The position numbers and the translations under genes were made by a program. A stretch of DNA of 63,927 bases from Oscillospiraceae bacterium. Lineage in GTDB: Bacteria; Bacillota; Clostridia; Oscillospirales; Oscillospiraceae. Where the stretch lies: assembly GCA_015068065.1 (NCBI GenBank), contig SVLE01000003.1:1-63927 (forward strand), given 5' to 3'. The notes below the pieces were generated by a model. It was not told where the DNA came from. It searched no databases and saw only the letters and a program-made list of their open reading frames with translations. Shown here piece after piece: positions 7,082-16,901 of the stretch; the stretch's first letter is position 1, and each line of letters opens with the position of its first letter.

Positions 7082-10000
7082 TTACAGTTTGCTAAGAAAT
7101 TCCTCAAGCTCGTCCTCGGAAATATAGAGGCCTTGCATACGAGTTGTACCGCTCTCGGTTACCATTAGCATATCACCCTTGCCGAGAAGGTTTTCGGCAC
7201 CAGAAGCATCCAGGATGGTTTGAGAATCAGTATGAGAGGGTAGCCGGAAGGACACCCGGAACGGGATAACTGCCTTTAGGGCGCCAGTTACAATTTGGGC
7301 AGAGGGGCGCTGTGTTGCAATAATTAGATGGATACCAAGATTTCGGACACGCTGCAGGAGCATGAGAAGATTCTTCTCGAAATCCTTTCTTGTTCCCTGC
7401 ATCTCAGCTGCCTGAATTAGATCAGAGTACTCATCGATTACAACAACCAAACGCTTCATTTTGTTGTCAGGATTTTTCTGATTGTAGGATTCGATATTTT
7501 TGCTTCTGCAGGAACGAAGTGCCGCTGTACGCTCTTCCTTATCCTTGGTGTTGATTTCCTGAATGCGCTCAAGAGCCTCTTCAGCATCAATTACAACGGA
7601 GCCGCCATAAAGGTGAGGTAAACCCTCAAAGAAGATGAAGTCGGTTTGTTTGGGATCGATGATCAGAAGCTCGAGCTCATCTGCGGAGTATTGCTGAAGC
7701 AGACTGACAAGAATTGCGTGCAGGAAGATCGTTTTACCGGAGCCGGTGGTTCCTGCAACGAGCATGTGCGGTGCACCAGCAATATCAACAATCTCAAAGC
7801 TTCCATCTGCAAGCTGACCCGCAATCACATCGAGGCTTCCGGTAGTGTTTTCCAGCCGATACAGGTGATCGGTTAGCTTGATTGCACCTGAGGCTCCTGC
7901 AAAGGGAACATCCACGGAAATTTTCTTAGTTCCCTTGATATGGTCAATCAGGATCTCACCATTTGCTTCTAATTGTCTGCCTATGTCAGCCTTATATTTT
8001 TCGATGCTTCTAATAGATTCACCAGACTTTAGCTCCACAGCAAAGCGGGTAAAGCGCGCAGCCTCTTGTACATCGATGCTAGTTACAGGATAAGCATTAA
8101 TGCTATAATCCCTAAACACCTTGTTGATCTTAGCACATTTTTCCTCCAGCTCCTTGCTATCCACAGCACTAGCTTGCGCGGAAGAGGGGTCTTGTGTGCT
8201 GCTATCGTCCGAGCTTGCGGTGCTGGAAGGCGTGCCAGTTGCGGAGGTCACTGCGCTAGGCACAGCTACTACATCGGCGGGAGTAACTGTAGCCACTGTT
8301 GTGTCAGGTGTGCAGTCAGTGGGCTCAACGTATTCAGAAAGTGTTAGAATAGCCTGAATTTCGTTACTGCCAATTGTGGTAAGATGGAAGTCATCATTGG
8401 CAAATTTGTCGGTTCCCTTATAAACTGCATAAGTGCTAGAGGCATTTTCAAAATCGACAAAGGTGATGTTCTTGATCACCGAAAGCTTATACTGCCCAGC
8501 AAAAAGCTCGTTCAGCTGCTCACTATAATCAAGCTTTGCTTTAGGACTTAGCTCTGCCTGGAACAACCCCTCGAACACCTGCTCGCGCAATATTTCACGC
8601 CTTGACACGGTGGTTATCTTTTCTGTGGGGCCAAACATTTCCTTTACAAGATCCTCGAGGATAGCGGCCTGCTCAACAGCGTGTCCGGAAATCTTTCCGT
8701 CTGTTACTGTAAAGGCATTTGCATTATCGCTATATGTTTTGACCTCAATAATATCAATGGTCGCTTGAGAGCCTTCCTCAATCCTAATGCCAATTAGATC
8801 AGGCAGCTTTCCATCAGCTCTATCAGACAGCCATTCCTGAGCAAGCTGGGTATCCAGACCAACAACCAGTGCATCGGGATTTTTGTGCTTGTACTTGATG
8901 GCAGCAATCGCGGTTCCTAAACTGCCTTTTCCGTGATTCGCATCAAAGATCTTGTTGGAGGTGTGAGAAACAATACTCAGCAAACCATCATCGTTAATTT
9001 CGCGTATAGACTCTATAATGCTCTTTAGGCCTTCGTCTTTAGGCATGAAATTACCTAGCTTCTTTACAAGGTCAGCATAGCCGATAATAAATTTTTTGCA
9101 GTTATTAGAGTAAACGCCGATAGAACGATAGCTATTTTCCTTATAGAATAGCTTCTCGCTAGCAGCACAAAGGGAAATATCCCAGCTTTTTAGGCTCTGA
9201 TCCAGAATCACTAACCAGTCGGCCTTGCCCAGAAGACTGTCATAGGTTTCCCTCTTAAGCGGGGTGTGGAAGAAGGTACCTGTGTGACTAAAGGCAGAGG
9301 GCTGCTCGTTTAGCTTCTCAATAATGCTGGAGTAAACGGTAAAGATTCCACCTTCGCTCGCAGGGCGGATTTCGACCTTTTCATCAACAGGATCATATTT
9401 ATAAACCTTGGGGACGCAAAGAGGGTGCAGATGAATGTGCTTGCTATTTTGTGCAGTTTCAATTTTTACCTCATTGGGGTCAAAGATTACAAGCAGATGC
9501 TGCTGTTGAGGAATTTCTGAAAGGATTTGCGTATAGGAGTGCCGCTGATCAGCAATTCGCAGCTTGAAGTTCAGACTGCGCTTTCCCTTCACCTTGCCCA
9601 GCATACCATCATTGAGGGATTCGTCGTCGATCTCGATCCAGTCGCTTGTTACTTCCTTCGTTCTATAGATGGAGACCTCTATTCCGTCAATATTGAATTC
9701 CTTGTCGTTGTTTAGTGCTTTAAGCATGTCAACAACCGCAGCCACAGAGGGCGGGTCAATAACAGAAAGCTTGAGCATCATTCCAGCATGGGGATAAAGA
9801 CAGAGGTATCGAATGATTTGTTGCTTGAGCGTATCAACACCGTTTTCACTCTGGTTAATTTGTGGTTGATTGGAATAAATAGGCAGCATGCCGATTCGAC
9901 CGGAGAGCGGCAGGAAGGCGGCGCCTCCAGTACAAATGGTAACAGGCATGAGCATAACCGAAAGGGGATCAGGGATATCGTCTGCCTTCCGGATAATAAA

Positions 10001-11620
10001 TGCCTTATCGTCCTCAGACAAATGGCAGGCCTCGCTGCCATCAATTCCGCGACTGGAGAATATTTCCTTAGCTAGCTCTATATATTTCCAGAGATATAAG
10101 GGGTGAAGCGGGGTCGGTATAGCATGATACTTAGTATCGCCAACAACAAAGACATAGTCCAAGGACATGACGATATTAATAATTTCTTTTGCTTTAGAGG
10201 CAGATATGCTCCAAATTTTAGGAAAATCCTCATTAATGGCATTAAGCAGTCTTTCATAAGCGGAAAGGTAATCTGCAAATAGAGGATACTTAGCTAACAC
10301 CTGAAGCATAGGGGCATCCTGCAAGCGTTTTCTAAAGGAAACCAGCTTGCTACGTGCGGTCAAAAAGGCGTTTAAAGCACCAGAAATAGATTCCCCATCA
10401 GTCAACAGTGTGGAGATCTTCTCAAGACTGCTGTGAACCACAGTAAGATCAGATTTTTGGAAGGGATCGAAATCATATTTATCGCGATCACGAATTGCTT
10501 CAGCAGGAGCCTGTACCTCGGCTCGAATAACACCACCAAAGTCATCCTCTGCGGCCAATTGCTCTGCGATATCCTCAGTCACGGGGTTTGCGCTAACCTC
10601 CAGCTTAATATCGCCTACATCAACCTTTACCTTTTCAGACTTTTTCCGTCGTTCTCCCTTGTCTACGTCGTGCGCTATTTGTGTCAAAACATCATCGATT
10701 TGATCGTTGCTGTTATCGAAAACAAGCTGCGCACCCAAAGCAGTTGGCTTTGAACGAGAGCCCTTGGTTTTAACCGGATTGGGAGAGGCTTTTTTTACTG
10801 CCTTTAAGCAAAGCTCCACAGACTCCAGATCCATTTTCTTGAGCAATTCTATGTCTCTAGTCTTATAGTAGCTGAGGATTAAACGAGGAACTTCCTTGCT
10901 AACATTCTGCTTAGAATAATAATTGGTAATGCTTTGCCGTTCTGCCTGCTCAAGGTTGCCGATTCTTTCAACAATTGCATGATTTCTGCGAATGCGAGTA
11001 ACAAAATCCTCCTTAGAAGGATTCTTGCTGTCAAGCTTTTCGTCTGAGCAAAGACCAAGCTTGTAATAATTTTCCTTTATTACAGTAGGAAGCTGCTTGT
11101 CTTCGGCATTTAGCAGTATTTCAAGATAGCGAAGAACTCTTTCAAAGCTCAAAATGCTCCGCACCGGCTTGCATCTTAATGCTTGAATCAAAGCTTCAAT
11201 AACGCTATTTGTATTTGATAGCTTCTTCTTTACAAGATCGCAGCTCTTTGTATATACCTTCTCCAGAGTGATTTCGGGGAACCAGCGGAGGGAGGATATC
11301 TTCTCAATTTCTGCTCTCTTGATGACGAGAATTCTGAAAACATTTTCGTCGCCAGAATTACGAGATTCTTCAGCAGCCTCAACGGTGAAGGCGTAGCTAA
11401 CCTTAGGGCTGAGTTCGGGCAGACTGCTGGTTAAAGAAACTTCCTGCTCCTTAGAAAAGCCAAGGAAGAAAAATTGCACCTGTCGGCTTGGCTCAATACT
11501 GCAGGCTAGCTTGGCGTAGTCAAAATCGGGGATTGTGACAAGTGAAACGCCATAATCCTTGGCTGCAGCATGCTCGTTCACCAGAGCTATGATTACCTGG
11601 GATAAAAGATCCTTGCTCAT
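7082..11620 (-). CDS. DptH-like giant FtsK/HerA motor with nuclease motif
   Basis: A 1512-residue protein; start at 11620 because GGAGG lies seven bases upstream. The C-terminal 300 residues are an FtsK-type motor: Walker A AGTTGSGKT at about 1288-1296, IDPKQTDF, Walker B VVVIDEYSDL near 1390, then QRVRNLGIHLIIATQRPSA. Ahead of it is an FtsK-beta-like stretch. At about 939-961 LPDLIGIRI...IIEVKT gives a plausible PD-(D/E)xK nuclease core. A low-complexity Ser/Thr/Ala/Val linker at about 1110-1155 separates the halves. Size, position as third gene after an ATPase and a helical protein, and motor type match DptH (DndH), the large subunit of phosphorothioate-dependent restriction. The homology to DptH itself is inferred from organisation. 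Confidence 0.78.
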   Translation of the reverse strand: MSKDLLSQVIIALVNEHAAAKDYGVSLVTIPDFDYAKLACSIEPSRQVQFFFLGFSKEQEVSLTSSLPELSPKVSYAFTVEAAEESRNSGDENVFRILVIKRAEIEKISSLRWFPEITLEKVYTKSCDLVKKKLSNTNSVIEALIQALRCKPVRSILSFERVLRYLEILLNAEDKQLPTVIKENYYKLGLCSDEKLDSKNPSKEDFVTRIRRNHAIVERIGNLEQAERQSITNYYSKQNVSKEVPRLILSYYKTRDIELLKKMDLESVELCLKAVKKASPNPVKTKGSRSKPTALGAQLVFDNSNDQIDDVLTQIAHDVDKGERRKKSEKVKVDVGDIKLEVSANPVTEDIAEQLAAEDDFGGVIRAEVQAPAEAIRDRDKYDFDPFQKSDLTVVHSSLEKISTLLTDGESISGALNAFLTARSKLVSFRKRLQDAPMLQVLAKYPLFADYLSAYERLLNAINEDFPKIWSISASKAKEIINIVMSLDYVFVVGDTKYHAIPTPLHPLYLWKYIELAKEIFSSRGIDGSEACHLSEDDKAFIIRKADDIPDPLSVMLMPVTICTGGAAFLPLSGRIGMLPIYSNQPQINQSENGVDTLKQQIIRYLCLYPHAGMMLKLSVIDPPSVAAVVDMLKALNNDKEFNIDGIEVSIYRTKEVTSDWIEIDDESLNDGMLGKVKGKRSLNFKLRIADQRHSYTQILSEIPQQQHLLVIFDPNEVKIETAQNSKHIHLHPLCVPKVYKYDPVDEKVEIRPASEGGIFTVYSSIIEKLNEQPSAFSHTGTFFHTPLKRETYDSLLGKADWLVILDQSLKSWDISLCAASEKLFYKENSYRSIGVYSNNCKKFIIGYADLVKKLGNFMPKDEGLKSIIESIREINDDGLLSIVSHTSNKIFDANHGKGSLGTAIAAIKYKHKNPDALVVGLDTQLAQEWLSDRADGKLPDLIGIRIEEGSQATIDIIEVKTYSDNANAFTVTDGKISGHAVEQAAILEDLVKEMFGPTEKITTVSRREILREQVFEGLFQAELSPKAKLDYSEQLNELFAGQYKLSVIKNITFVDFENASSTYAVYKGTDKFANDDFHLTTIGSNEIQAILTLSEYVEPTDCTPDTTVATVTPADVVAVPSAVTSATGTPSSTASSDDSSTQDPSSAQASAVDSKELEEKCAKINKVFRDYSINAYPVTSIDVQEAARFTRFAVELKSGESIRSIEKYKADIGRQLEANGEILIDHIKGTKKISVDVPFAGASGAIKLTDHLYRLENTTGSLDVIAGQLADGSFEIVDIAGAPHMLVAGTTGSGKTIFLHAILVSLLQQYSADELELLIIDPKQTDFIFFEGLPHLYGGSVVIDAEEALERIQEINTKDKEERTAALRSCRSKNIESYNQKNPDNKMKRLVVVIDEYSDLIQAAEMQGTRKDFEKNLLMLLQRVRNLGIHLIIATQRPSAQIVTGALKAVIPFRVSFRLPSHTDSQTILDASGAENLLGKGDMLMVTESGTTRMQGLYISEDELEEFLSKL

Positions 11621-11621
11621 A

Positions 11622-13097
11622 TTACAGCCTCCATCCAATTAGGGTAACGCCATCTGCGTATTTCTTTCCTAAGCCCAGCGAAATATATGTATTAGCCAGG
11701 CACTGAGCATTAATGCTCAAATCACCACGCAAATCGCCCGGAGTCGATTGCGCAATATTGCATTGCTCTAGGATACTATATTCCTTCTCTGCATCAACGC
11801 CGATGAGAACATTATATGCAGATAAAAGCTTTTCTCCAAGCTCCTTAAGCTCAATGCCGTCACATAGCTCGTCAGGCGTGAGTGCACTTAGGGTAATTGT
11901 CTCAAGCGTAAAGCTGTTAATCAAAAAACGCTTTTTGGCACGGTTGCCCTTCGGCCCAACTAGGCCGGAGCGAACGCCAAGCACTCGGCAGAAATCAGAG
12001 GGGGAGTTGTGCTTGTAGTCGAAGGTATACAGAGCGATTTGGAGTGCTCTAGATAGTGCATTTAGAGGGGTATCTCCCTCGCTGCAGAAGCTATCAAAAT
12101 AGCTTTTGATCGCAGCTTTAATTGTATCCTCTCTGTCTGTGGAGGAGAAAATCATTGCCTCAATCCATTTGTTGCATTCGTCAATGGTATCGGCAACTAT
12201 TGTGGGCCTAATCCAAGAGCAAATAGTGTTTGCGTAGTAATCCTCAACAGATTTTTTGCACAAATTGTAGGTTTGCTCACTAGCCTTCTTAATCGACTCT
12301 AAATCGCCGCCTGCATCAAGAAGCACCGGAGAGTTCTCCTCACCATATACGCTATAGTTACAATGTGTAAGGTATAAGAAGGTGGAGAAAATTGAGAAGT
12401 TTACAATACGCTGAAGTACGGTTAGGCTGTTCTTTGCTTCGCCGGTCTTTTCGAGATTGAGAGCAAGCCGATCAAAGCCATTGCGTAAGGCCTGCTTTAC
12501 AGAATCCCATTTGATATCTGTGTCCTCGGGATATTCTACATCTCCAACGTTTCGCTTCTCTTTTTCTGAGGGAAAGGCAATGATGGGCTTAACCAGCTTT
12601 GTAATGTCATCGCTGTCATTCTCAAGAGCTTCTTGGAGAAGCTCGATTACAGGAGAGTGCTTGCCGTTAATTTTCTTAGCAAGGATACCAAACAGGAAGT
12701 CTCCGATTCGGCTTTCGGAATTGACACGCTTCCTAACCATCCAATGTGAGGAAATTGTCATCACCGAGAATTCGTAGCTAGTATATAGCGCATTATCCTG
12801 ATCAAAGATATCATCCAGCAGATAGCGAAATTCCTTTACATTAGAAGGCTTTTCATGGTAGCCATTTTGCAGAATCTGCTCGTATTTTGTTATTATTGTC
12901 TCAGAAGGAATGGCATCCTTTCTGCCATCGCTAATAATCCATTCATGGATATCTCGACTATCACAGGTCTCTCCAATACAGTTTCTAAACAAGCCGTTAG
13001 CAATATGAGGAGGCTTAGTTGCATTTGTTGCAGGAGAAAAGCCCAGAAAATCGTTGCATATAGCCTCGTCTATTTTCTTTAAGGTATCTGTGGCCAT
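11622..13097 (-). CDS. DptG-like middle protein of defence operon
   Basis: A 491-residue, largely helical protein with no P-loop or catalytic motif that I can recognise. Start set at 13097 by GGAGG seven bases upstream; the stop is one base from the start region of the motor gene and the start overlaps the ATPase gene end, so translation is probably coupled on both sides. In the DptF-DptG-DptH (DndFGH) cassette the middle gene has about this length and no enzymatic motif. A block near the C terminus (KRFLINSFTLETITL and later DLRGDLSINAQCLANTYISL) is reminiscent of bridging subunits that join an ATPase to a HerA-type motor. The G assignment rests on gene order. Confidence 0.6.
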   Translation of the reverse strand: MATDTLKKIDEAICNDFLGFSPATNATKPPHIANGLFRNCIGETCDSRDIHEWIISDGRKDAIPSETIITKYEQILQNGYHEKPSNVKEFRYLLDDIFDQDNALYTSYEFSVMTISSHWMVRKRVNSESRIGDFLFGILAKKINGKHSPVIELLQEALENDSDDITKLVKPIIAFPSEKEKRNVGDVEYPEDTDIKWDSVKQALRNGFDRLALNLEKTGEAKNSLTVLQRIVNFSIFSTFLYLTHCNYSVYGEENSPVLLDAGGDLESIKKASEQTYNLCKKSVEDYYANTICSWIRPTIVADTIDECNKWIEAMIFSSTDREDTIKAAIKSYFDSFCSEGDTPLNALSRALQIALYTFDYKHNSPSDFCRVLGVRSGLVGPKGNRAKKRFLINSFTLETITLSALTPDELCDGIELKELGEKLLSAYNVLIGVDAEKEYSILEQCNIAQSTPGDLRGDLSINAQCLANTYISLGLGKKYADGVTLIGWRL

Positions 13098-13099
13098 GT

Positions 13100-14641
13100 T
13101 CAATCCTCCTCAAAGCCGTATTGTCCATCTTGGATGTTTACAACCTTCTTGTAGCTCCGTCTTCTGCTAGCTATGATGACCTCACCGTCATCGTTCTCCT
13201 CGGTCAGTTTATTGTCGTCAAGCTGCTGAAGGAACATTGCAGCAGCCTGTTCATATTGAGGTGCGAGCAGGCAAACAGGATAACCATCCTCAATGGCATT
13301 AAGCGTTCGAATAAAGTCAATATCAAGGCGAAGCACAGGCTCATCAGCTGCCTTCGGCTTTAGAATAATGTGGTTGGGAATATATTCTAATCCAGACAAC
13401 CAGTCAGCAGGCCTAGGCATCAAAATATCCAGCTCACTAGAATCTATAGATTTACAGGATACTGCAACCGCGGCAGGAATGCTCATGTCATATCTGTGCG
13501 TTGTCCAAATGTGCAACTGCTTTTTGTCATCAGAGGAGGGCAAGAACAGCTTGTTAATGGCACGAACAAGGCGCTCCTTGATTTTCTTCTTCTGAGAATC
13601 AAAGCTTGTGAACATCGCAGTTGTCTTTTTGATTTCATCGGGCTGTAGCGCAAAGAGATCATGACCGTGAATGTTCTCAAAGTAGTACTGACGCTTGATT
13701 CTTTTGAAGCACTCGACAGCACCCTCTACATCATCCTCGAAGGAGGGATCGTCGGGCCATTTATCGGGAACATCCAACAGCCACCCATCGACACATTCAC
13801 CATTCCAAAGTTCTTCGTCAAGACTTGGTGATGATAAATAAATGGGATCGAACTGCTGAACAACCCGAAGAAGCTGATTTTCACTATCAAAAATTGCCGA
13901 ATAGTACTTTTCGCCTTCAGAATCCTCCATAAGGCAAGCAGTAAAAAGAATTGCGAGAGCACCCAAGATGTCACGGATAGCGAAGTGGTCGCATTCGGCA
14001 GCGGCCAACTGCATAAGACGAAGCACCTGCTGCTTGATTTCCGGAATGGACATCGCACGCAAATTATACTCTAATGCTTTGTTGTGCTCAGGGTCCTCGG
14101 AAATCAACGCAATAAACTTGTCAATCAACTCACCCAGCAGGTTTCGATCTGCATCAAGAAGGTTTCTTTCATTTAAATCGATCAGCGCAACTCTGCCGGT
14201 TAGAGGGTGAGAGGTGGTATAGGTGATGGCACTTTTCTTTGCAGCGATAATTTCGCTGTACATTTCGGGAGAGTCCTTCTTAAGCTGCTTACAAAGCTTC
14301 ATAAAGGGATACTCGTTTACAGCAATAATCGCAGGACGGTGCGCCGTATAGCATGTAATGATATCCTGTGAAATTTTTTCGTAGCCCGTGATGTGGTTCA
14401 TATCCTTCTCAACGTAAGCATCGTGCTTCCGAATAGCAGCGTCAACGGCCTTGATCACAAAGGTTTTCCCATCACCAGGATTGCCGGTAAGGAAAATGAT
14501 TTTCCCCTTACCAAGCATATCCTTGATTAGCCTCTCAACATTTGATGTAATATGGAGGAGCTGCAGCTCTTCGGGTGACATATGGTCGGAATAGCAGTTC
14601 TTTCCATTATTAAGCTTTTTGATAAATTCGAGGTTAGACAT
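13100..14641 (-). CDS. DptF-like P-loop ATPase
   Basis: A 513-residue protein with Walker A GNPGDGKT at residues 53-60, followed by a DptF-like run: a helix (IIAVNEYPFMKLCKQL) and LIDLNERNLL about 75 and 110 residues further on, the latter typical of DptF/related STAND-like ATPases. GGAGAGG is upstream of the ATG. It overlaps or abuts its neighbours (14653 upstream gene, 13097 downstream start), so it belongs to the same transcript. By analogy to DndF it would hydrolyse ATP to license the giant motor. Related small ATPases also occur in BREX and other systems; the F assignment is reinforced by the F-G-H order. Confidence 0.7.
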   Translation of the reverse strand: MSNLEFIKKLNNGKNCYSDHMSPEELQLLHITSNVERLIKDMLGKGKIIFLTGNPGDGKTFVIKAVDAAIRKHDAYVEKDMNHITGYEKISQDIITCYTAHRPAIIAVNEYPFMKLCKQLKKDSPEMYSEIIAAKKSAITYTTSHPLTGRVALIDLNERNLLDADRNLLGELIDKFIALISEDPEHNKALEYNLRAMSIPEIKQQVLRLMQLAAAECDHFAIRDILGALAILFTACLMEDSEGEKYYSAIFDSENQLLRVVQQFDPIYLSSPSLDEELWNGECVDGWLLDVPDKWPDDPSFEDDVEGAVECFKRIKRQYYFENIHGHDLFALQPDEIKKTTAMFTSFDSQKKKIKERLVRAINKLFLPSSDDKKQLHIWTTHRYDMSIPAAVAVSCKSIDSSELDILMPRPADWLSGLEYIPNHIILKPKAADEPVLRLDIDFIRTLNAIEDGYPVCLLAPQYEQAAAMFLQQLDDNKLTEENDDGEVIIASRRRSYKKVVNIQDGQYGFEED

Positions 14642-14652
14642 ACAATCCTCTC

Positions 14653-16692
14653 CTATATATTTCCTAGAAGAATAGTTTCAATGTTAAAATTGCTAAGTCG
14701 TTGTACGATGTCAACCGAGGCAAGCCGCATTGTTAGCCATCGATCATACCAAAAATCGATAAGCTCCTGGGTCTTCCGAGTGACCTCTGCAGGATTATCG
14801 AGATCATAGCCATAATCGACCGTATCCTCTAAGCCAAGTAGAAAGCTGTTTGTATTTCGTGCAAGATCAATAGAATAAACAATTCTAGGAGAGTAGTGCT
14901 TTAGAAAAGCATCGGCACGAATTCCAATGCAGCTTAATCCACGACTAATCATTCTAAATCGAGGACTTGTTCCTTCTCCAAAAACGTGGCCAATCTTTTT
15001 CCCGCCATCCTGTTCCTCTAAAAGTTTGGAGAATAGAGAGGTTGTATCCTTGGAAAAGAAAACCGTACCATAGCCTTCGGTTATTCCCATTTTTCTAAAT
15101 TCAAGCGTAAAATCCTCTGACATGGGTACCTTAATACGGTTGTACTGGCTACTACCCATAGCGTACAAGCTCGTGGTCCCGAGATATACGAGATGGCTAT
15201 CTCGTATAACGCGCTTTCCCTTCATTCGCGAGGCTATTTCACTTACTTGATTTTGATATTTGTACGTATAATCCCTTATTACCGTCGGGCTACAAGCAAG
15301 CATACTGATTAGTTTTCCACCAAGTATCTCGTTATATGGCGGAATAGATCCACATACAATGATATCCATCATATTGGAGCCTATCTTTCTTTTTCTGTTT
15401 GCAATAAGAGCCGTATTAATCGCCTTTCGGCCACTTTCGGTAGACAATAGTTCCTTGAGGCAATCATAATTTGTTTTGCCCTTTAAGCTACTAAGCACAC
15501 GCTTTGCGATCAAAAGCTTGGCTAACTCCGCCGCTCTTTTACGCTTAAAAAGATTACTCTGTGCTTCTTGATCCCAGCGTGGAGATTCTTCGTTGTTGCG
15601 ATTATTAATTGACAACTCTGCATATTCAGCCGCCATCGCCAACAACCCATCGATTGTTTCCTGCTTTGGATGCTTTGTGTTTCTGTGATACCCCAAATCC
15701 TTGAGATAGATCTCTGATATAGCTTCTTCGATACTATCCAAAAGCAACGGATATAAGTCATCGGCATATTGGGAGGCACGTGCTAAATGCTCATTTTTAC
15801 TCTCAATCTGTCTGCAGACTTTGGTTCTTATTTTTTTACCATCTGTTCCGCTAATTATTTGCTCACATATAGTTTCCTCTGTTTTGATGGCCATATTTTT
15901 CTTTATAGCCTCAACAGTCCAACCGATGTCATCATCCCTAACGGTAAGATTTAAAACGGAATTTCCTAGTGCAAAAATACCAATGATAGGATGGCAAGGC
16001 TGCAACCGATCTCTAACCAGATAAAACAGATTTCTTCCTGGCATAGTCTTATATGGAATAGACCATGTATAACGGAAGTATCTCCATATGTCAGAAAGCT
16101 TGTATCCGGTATATTGGTCTCTGTCGTTTGTCACTAGTTGAATATACGGCTCGCATACGGGCTCATTATTCTGAATATTTCGAATCAAGATATTTGAATC
16201 ACCAATCAAATTGCGTATCGAAATTTTGACACCTTGGTATTCCTTGATTGCTTCCATTTTTTGGATAAAAGCAACTGTTGACTCGGACTTAAACTGTGCG
16301 TTTCTTTCTGCACTTAAGCGGTATCTAAGCTTTTGTTTATCGTCAAGATTCTCTATCTCCATTTTCAGGATCAGTGTCCCATTCTCAACCTCAAAAATCC
16401 AGCCTTGAAAAAAAAGATCAATAAGGACATTTAATGATGCCGCATACTTTAGCGCCTCAATTCTATCTTCAGCAGTTTCAATATCAATCTCACTCAATTC
16501 GCGCTTTATAAGCGCAGTTCTATTAGTCGGAAGCGTATGACTCATTTGCTGAATCAAGCCCAAGAATCTATTATTATACTGATCGTTCAGAGCCGGCGCA
16601 TAAATCTCTGACGCAACCGTATGCTCTTTTATGTTCGAAGCGGAGCCCATAGCCCTTTTTCCTCCAATACATTCTACTTTGGATAATTCCAT
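14653..16692 (-). CDS. DUF4338 / DruA-like protein
   Basis: A 679-residue protein carrying the blocks of DUF4338, the DruA family of Druantia: HPIIGIFALGNSVLNL followed by VRDDDIGW at about 232-257, then GSSQYNRIKVP near 510, TEGYGTVFFS near 537 and a FWYDRWLTMR ending near 655. Typical DruA proteins are shorter; this one has a long insertion or extra N-terminal part. AGAGG precedes the ATG. It is the first gene of the leftward operon, 11 bp before the DptF-like ATPase. Its Druantia partners, in particular the giant DruE helicase, are absent. I infer that it acts as a DNA-recognising subunit, but the biochemical role of DUF4338 is not something the sequence shows. Confidence 0.85.
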   Translation of the reverse strand: MELSKVECIGGKRAMGSASNIKEHTVASEIYAPALNDQYNNRFLGLIQQMSHTLPTNRTALIKRELSEIDIETAEDRIEALKYAASLNVLIDLFFQGWIFEVENGTLILKMEIENLDDKQKLRYRLSAERNAQFKSESTVAFIQKMEAIKEYQGVKISIRNLIGDSNILIRNIQNNEPVCEPYIQLVTNDRDQYTGYKLSDIWRYFRYTWSIPYKTMPGRNLFYLVRDRLQPCHPIIGIFALGNSVLNLTVRDDDIGWTVEAIKKNMAIKTEETICEQIISGTDGKKIRTKVCRQIESKNEHLARASQYADDLYPLLLDSIEEAISEIYLKDLGYHRNTKHPKQETIDGLLAMAAEYAELSINNRNNEESPRWDQEAQSNLFKRKRAAELAKLLIAKRVLSSLKGKTNYDCLKELLSTESGRKAINTALIANRKRKIGSNMMDIIVCGSIPPYNEILGGKLISMLACSPTVIRDYTYKYQNQVSEIASRMKGKRVIRDSHLVYLGTTSLYAMGSSQYNRIKVPMSEDFTLEFRKMGITEGYGTVFFSKDTTSLFSKLLEEQDGGKKIGHVFGEGTSPRFRMISRGLSCIGIRADAFLKHYSPRIVYSIDLARNTNSFLLGLEDTVDYGYDLDNPAEVTRKTQELIDFWYDRWLTMRLASVDIVQRLSNFNIETILLGNI

Positions 16693-16740
16693 ATCAACCT
16701 CTATGGCATATACACATATGAGTCAATGACCCTATGTCTT

Positions 16741-16854
16741 TCAAAAATACAATTTTGCTACGCGGCCAAGATCGTAGATGCGACGGACAATCTGATCACA
16801 TTGCTCAACGAACAGACAGTCAGGGAAATGTTGTCGCACATTATTCGAACCAAC
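16741..16854 (-). pseudogene. C-terminal gene fragment, copy 1
   Basis: A 37-codon open stretch on the minus strand ending DQIVRRIYDLGRVAKLYF and a stop, with a stop codon directly upstream and no start. It matches the fragment at 19563-19670 (12 of 15 residues over DQIVRxxYDLGRVxK), with many silent base changes, so both derive from a coding sequence. I do not recognise the parent family. It sits in the gap between the AbiEii stop and the DruA-like gene. Confidence 0.45.
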
Positions 16855-16901
16855 TCACCATCTCGTCCGATACAATTTCGAGTCCGCGCCGTTGTGAATG
16901 A

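Noticed and set aside
7082-11620. Housekeeping FtsK/SpoIIIE chromosome translocase
   Set aside because: The protein lacks the N-terminal membrane segments and a C-terminal gamma domain and has a 1200-residue N-terminal region with a nuclease-like motif, within a defence operon.
7082-14641. A complete Dnd/Ssp phosphorothioation system
   Set aside because: No DndA-E or SspA-D modification genes occur anywhere in the 63.9 kb; only the F/G/H-like half is seen.
14653-16692. A standard Druantia system
   Set aside because: DruA-like protein is present, but no DruE-type DUF1998 giant helicase or other Dru partners are found in the window.
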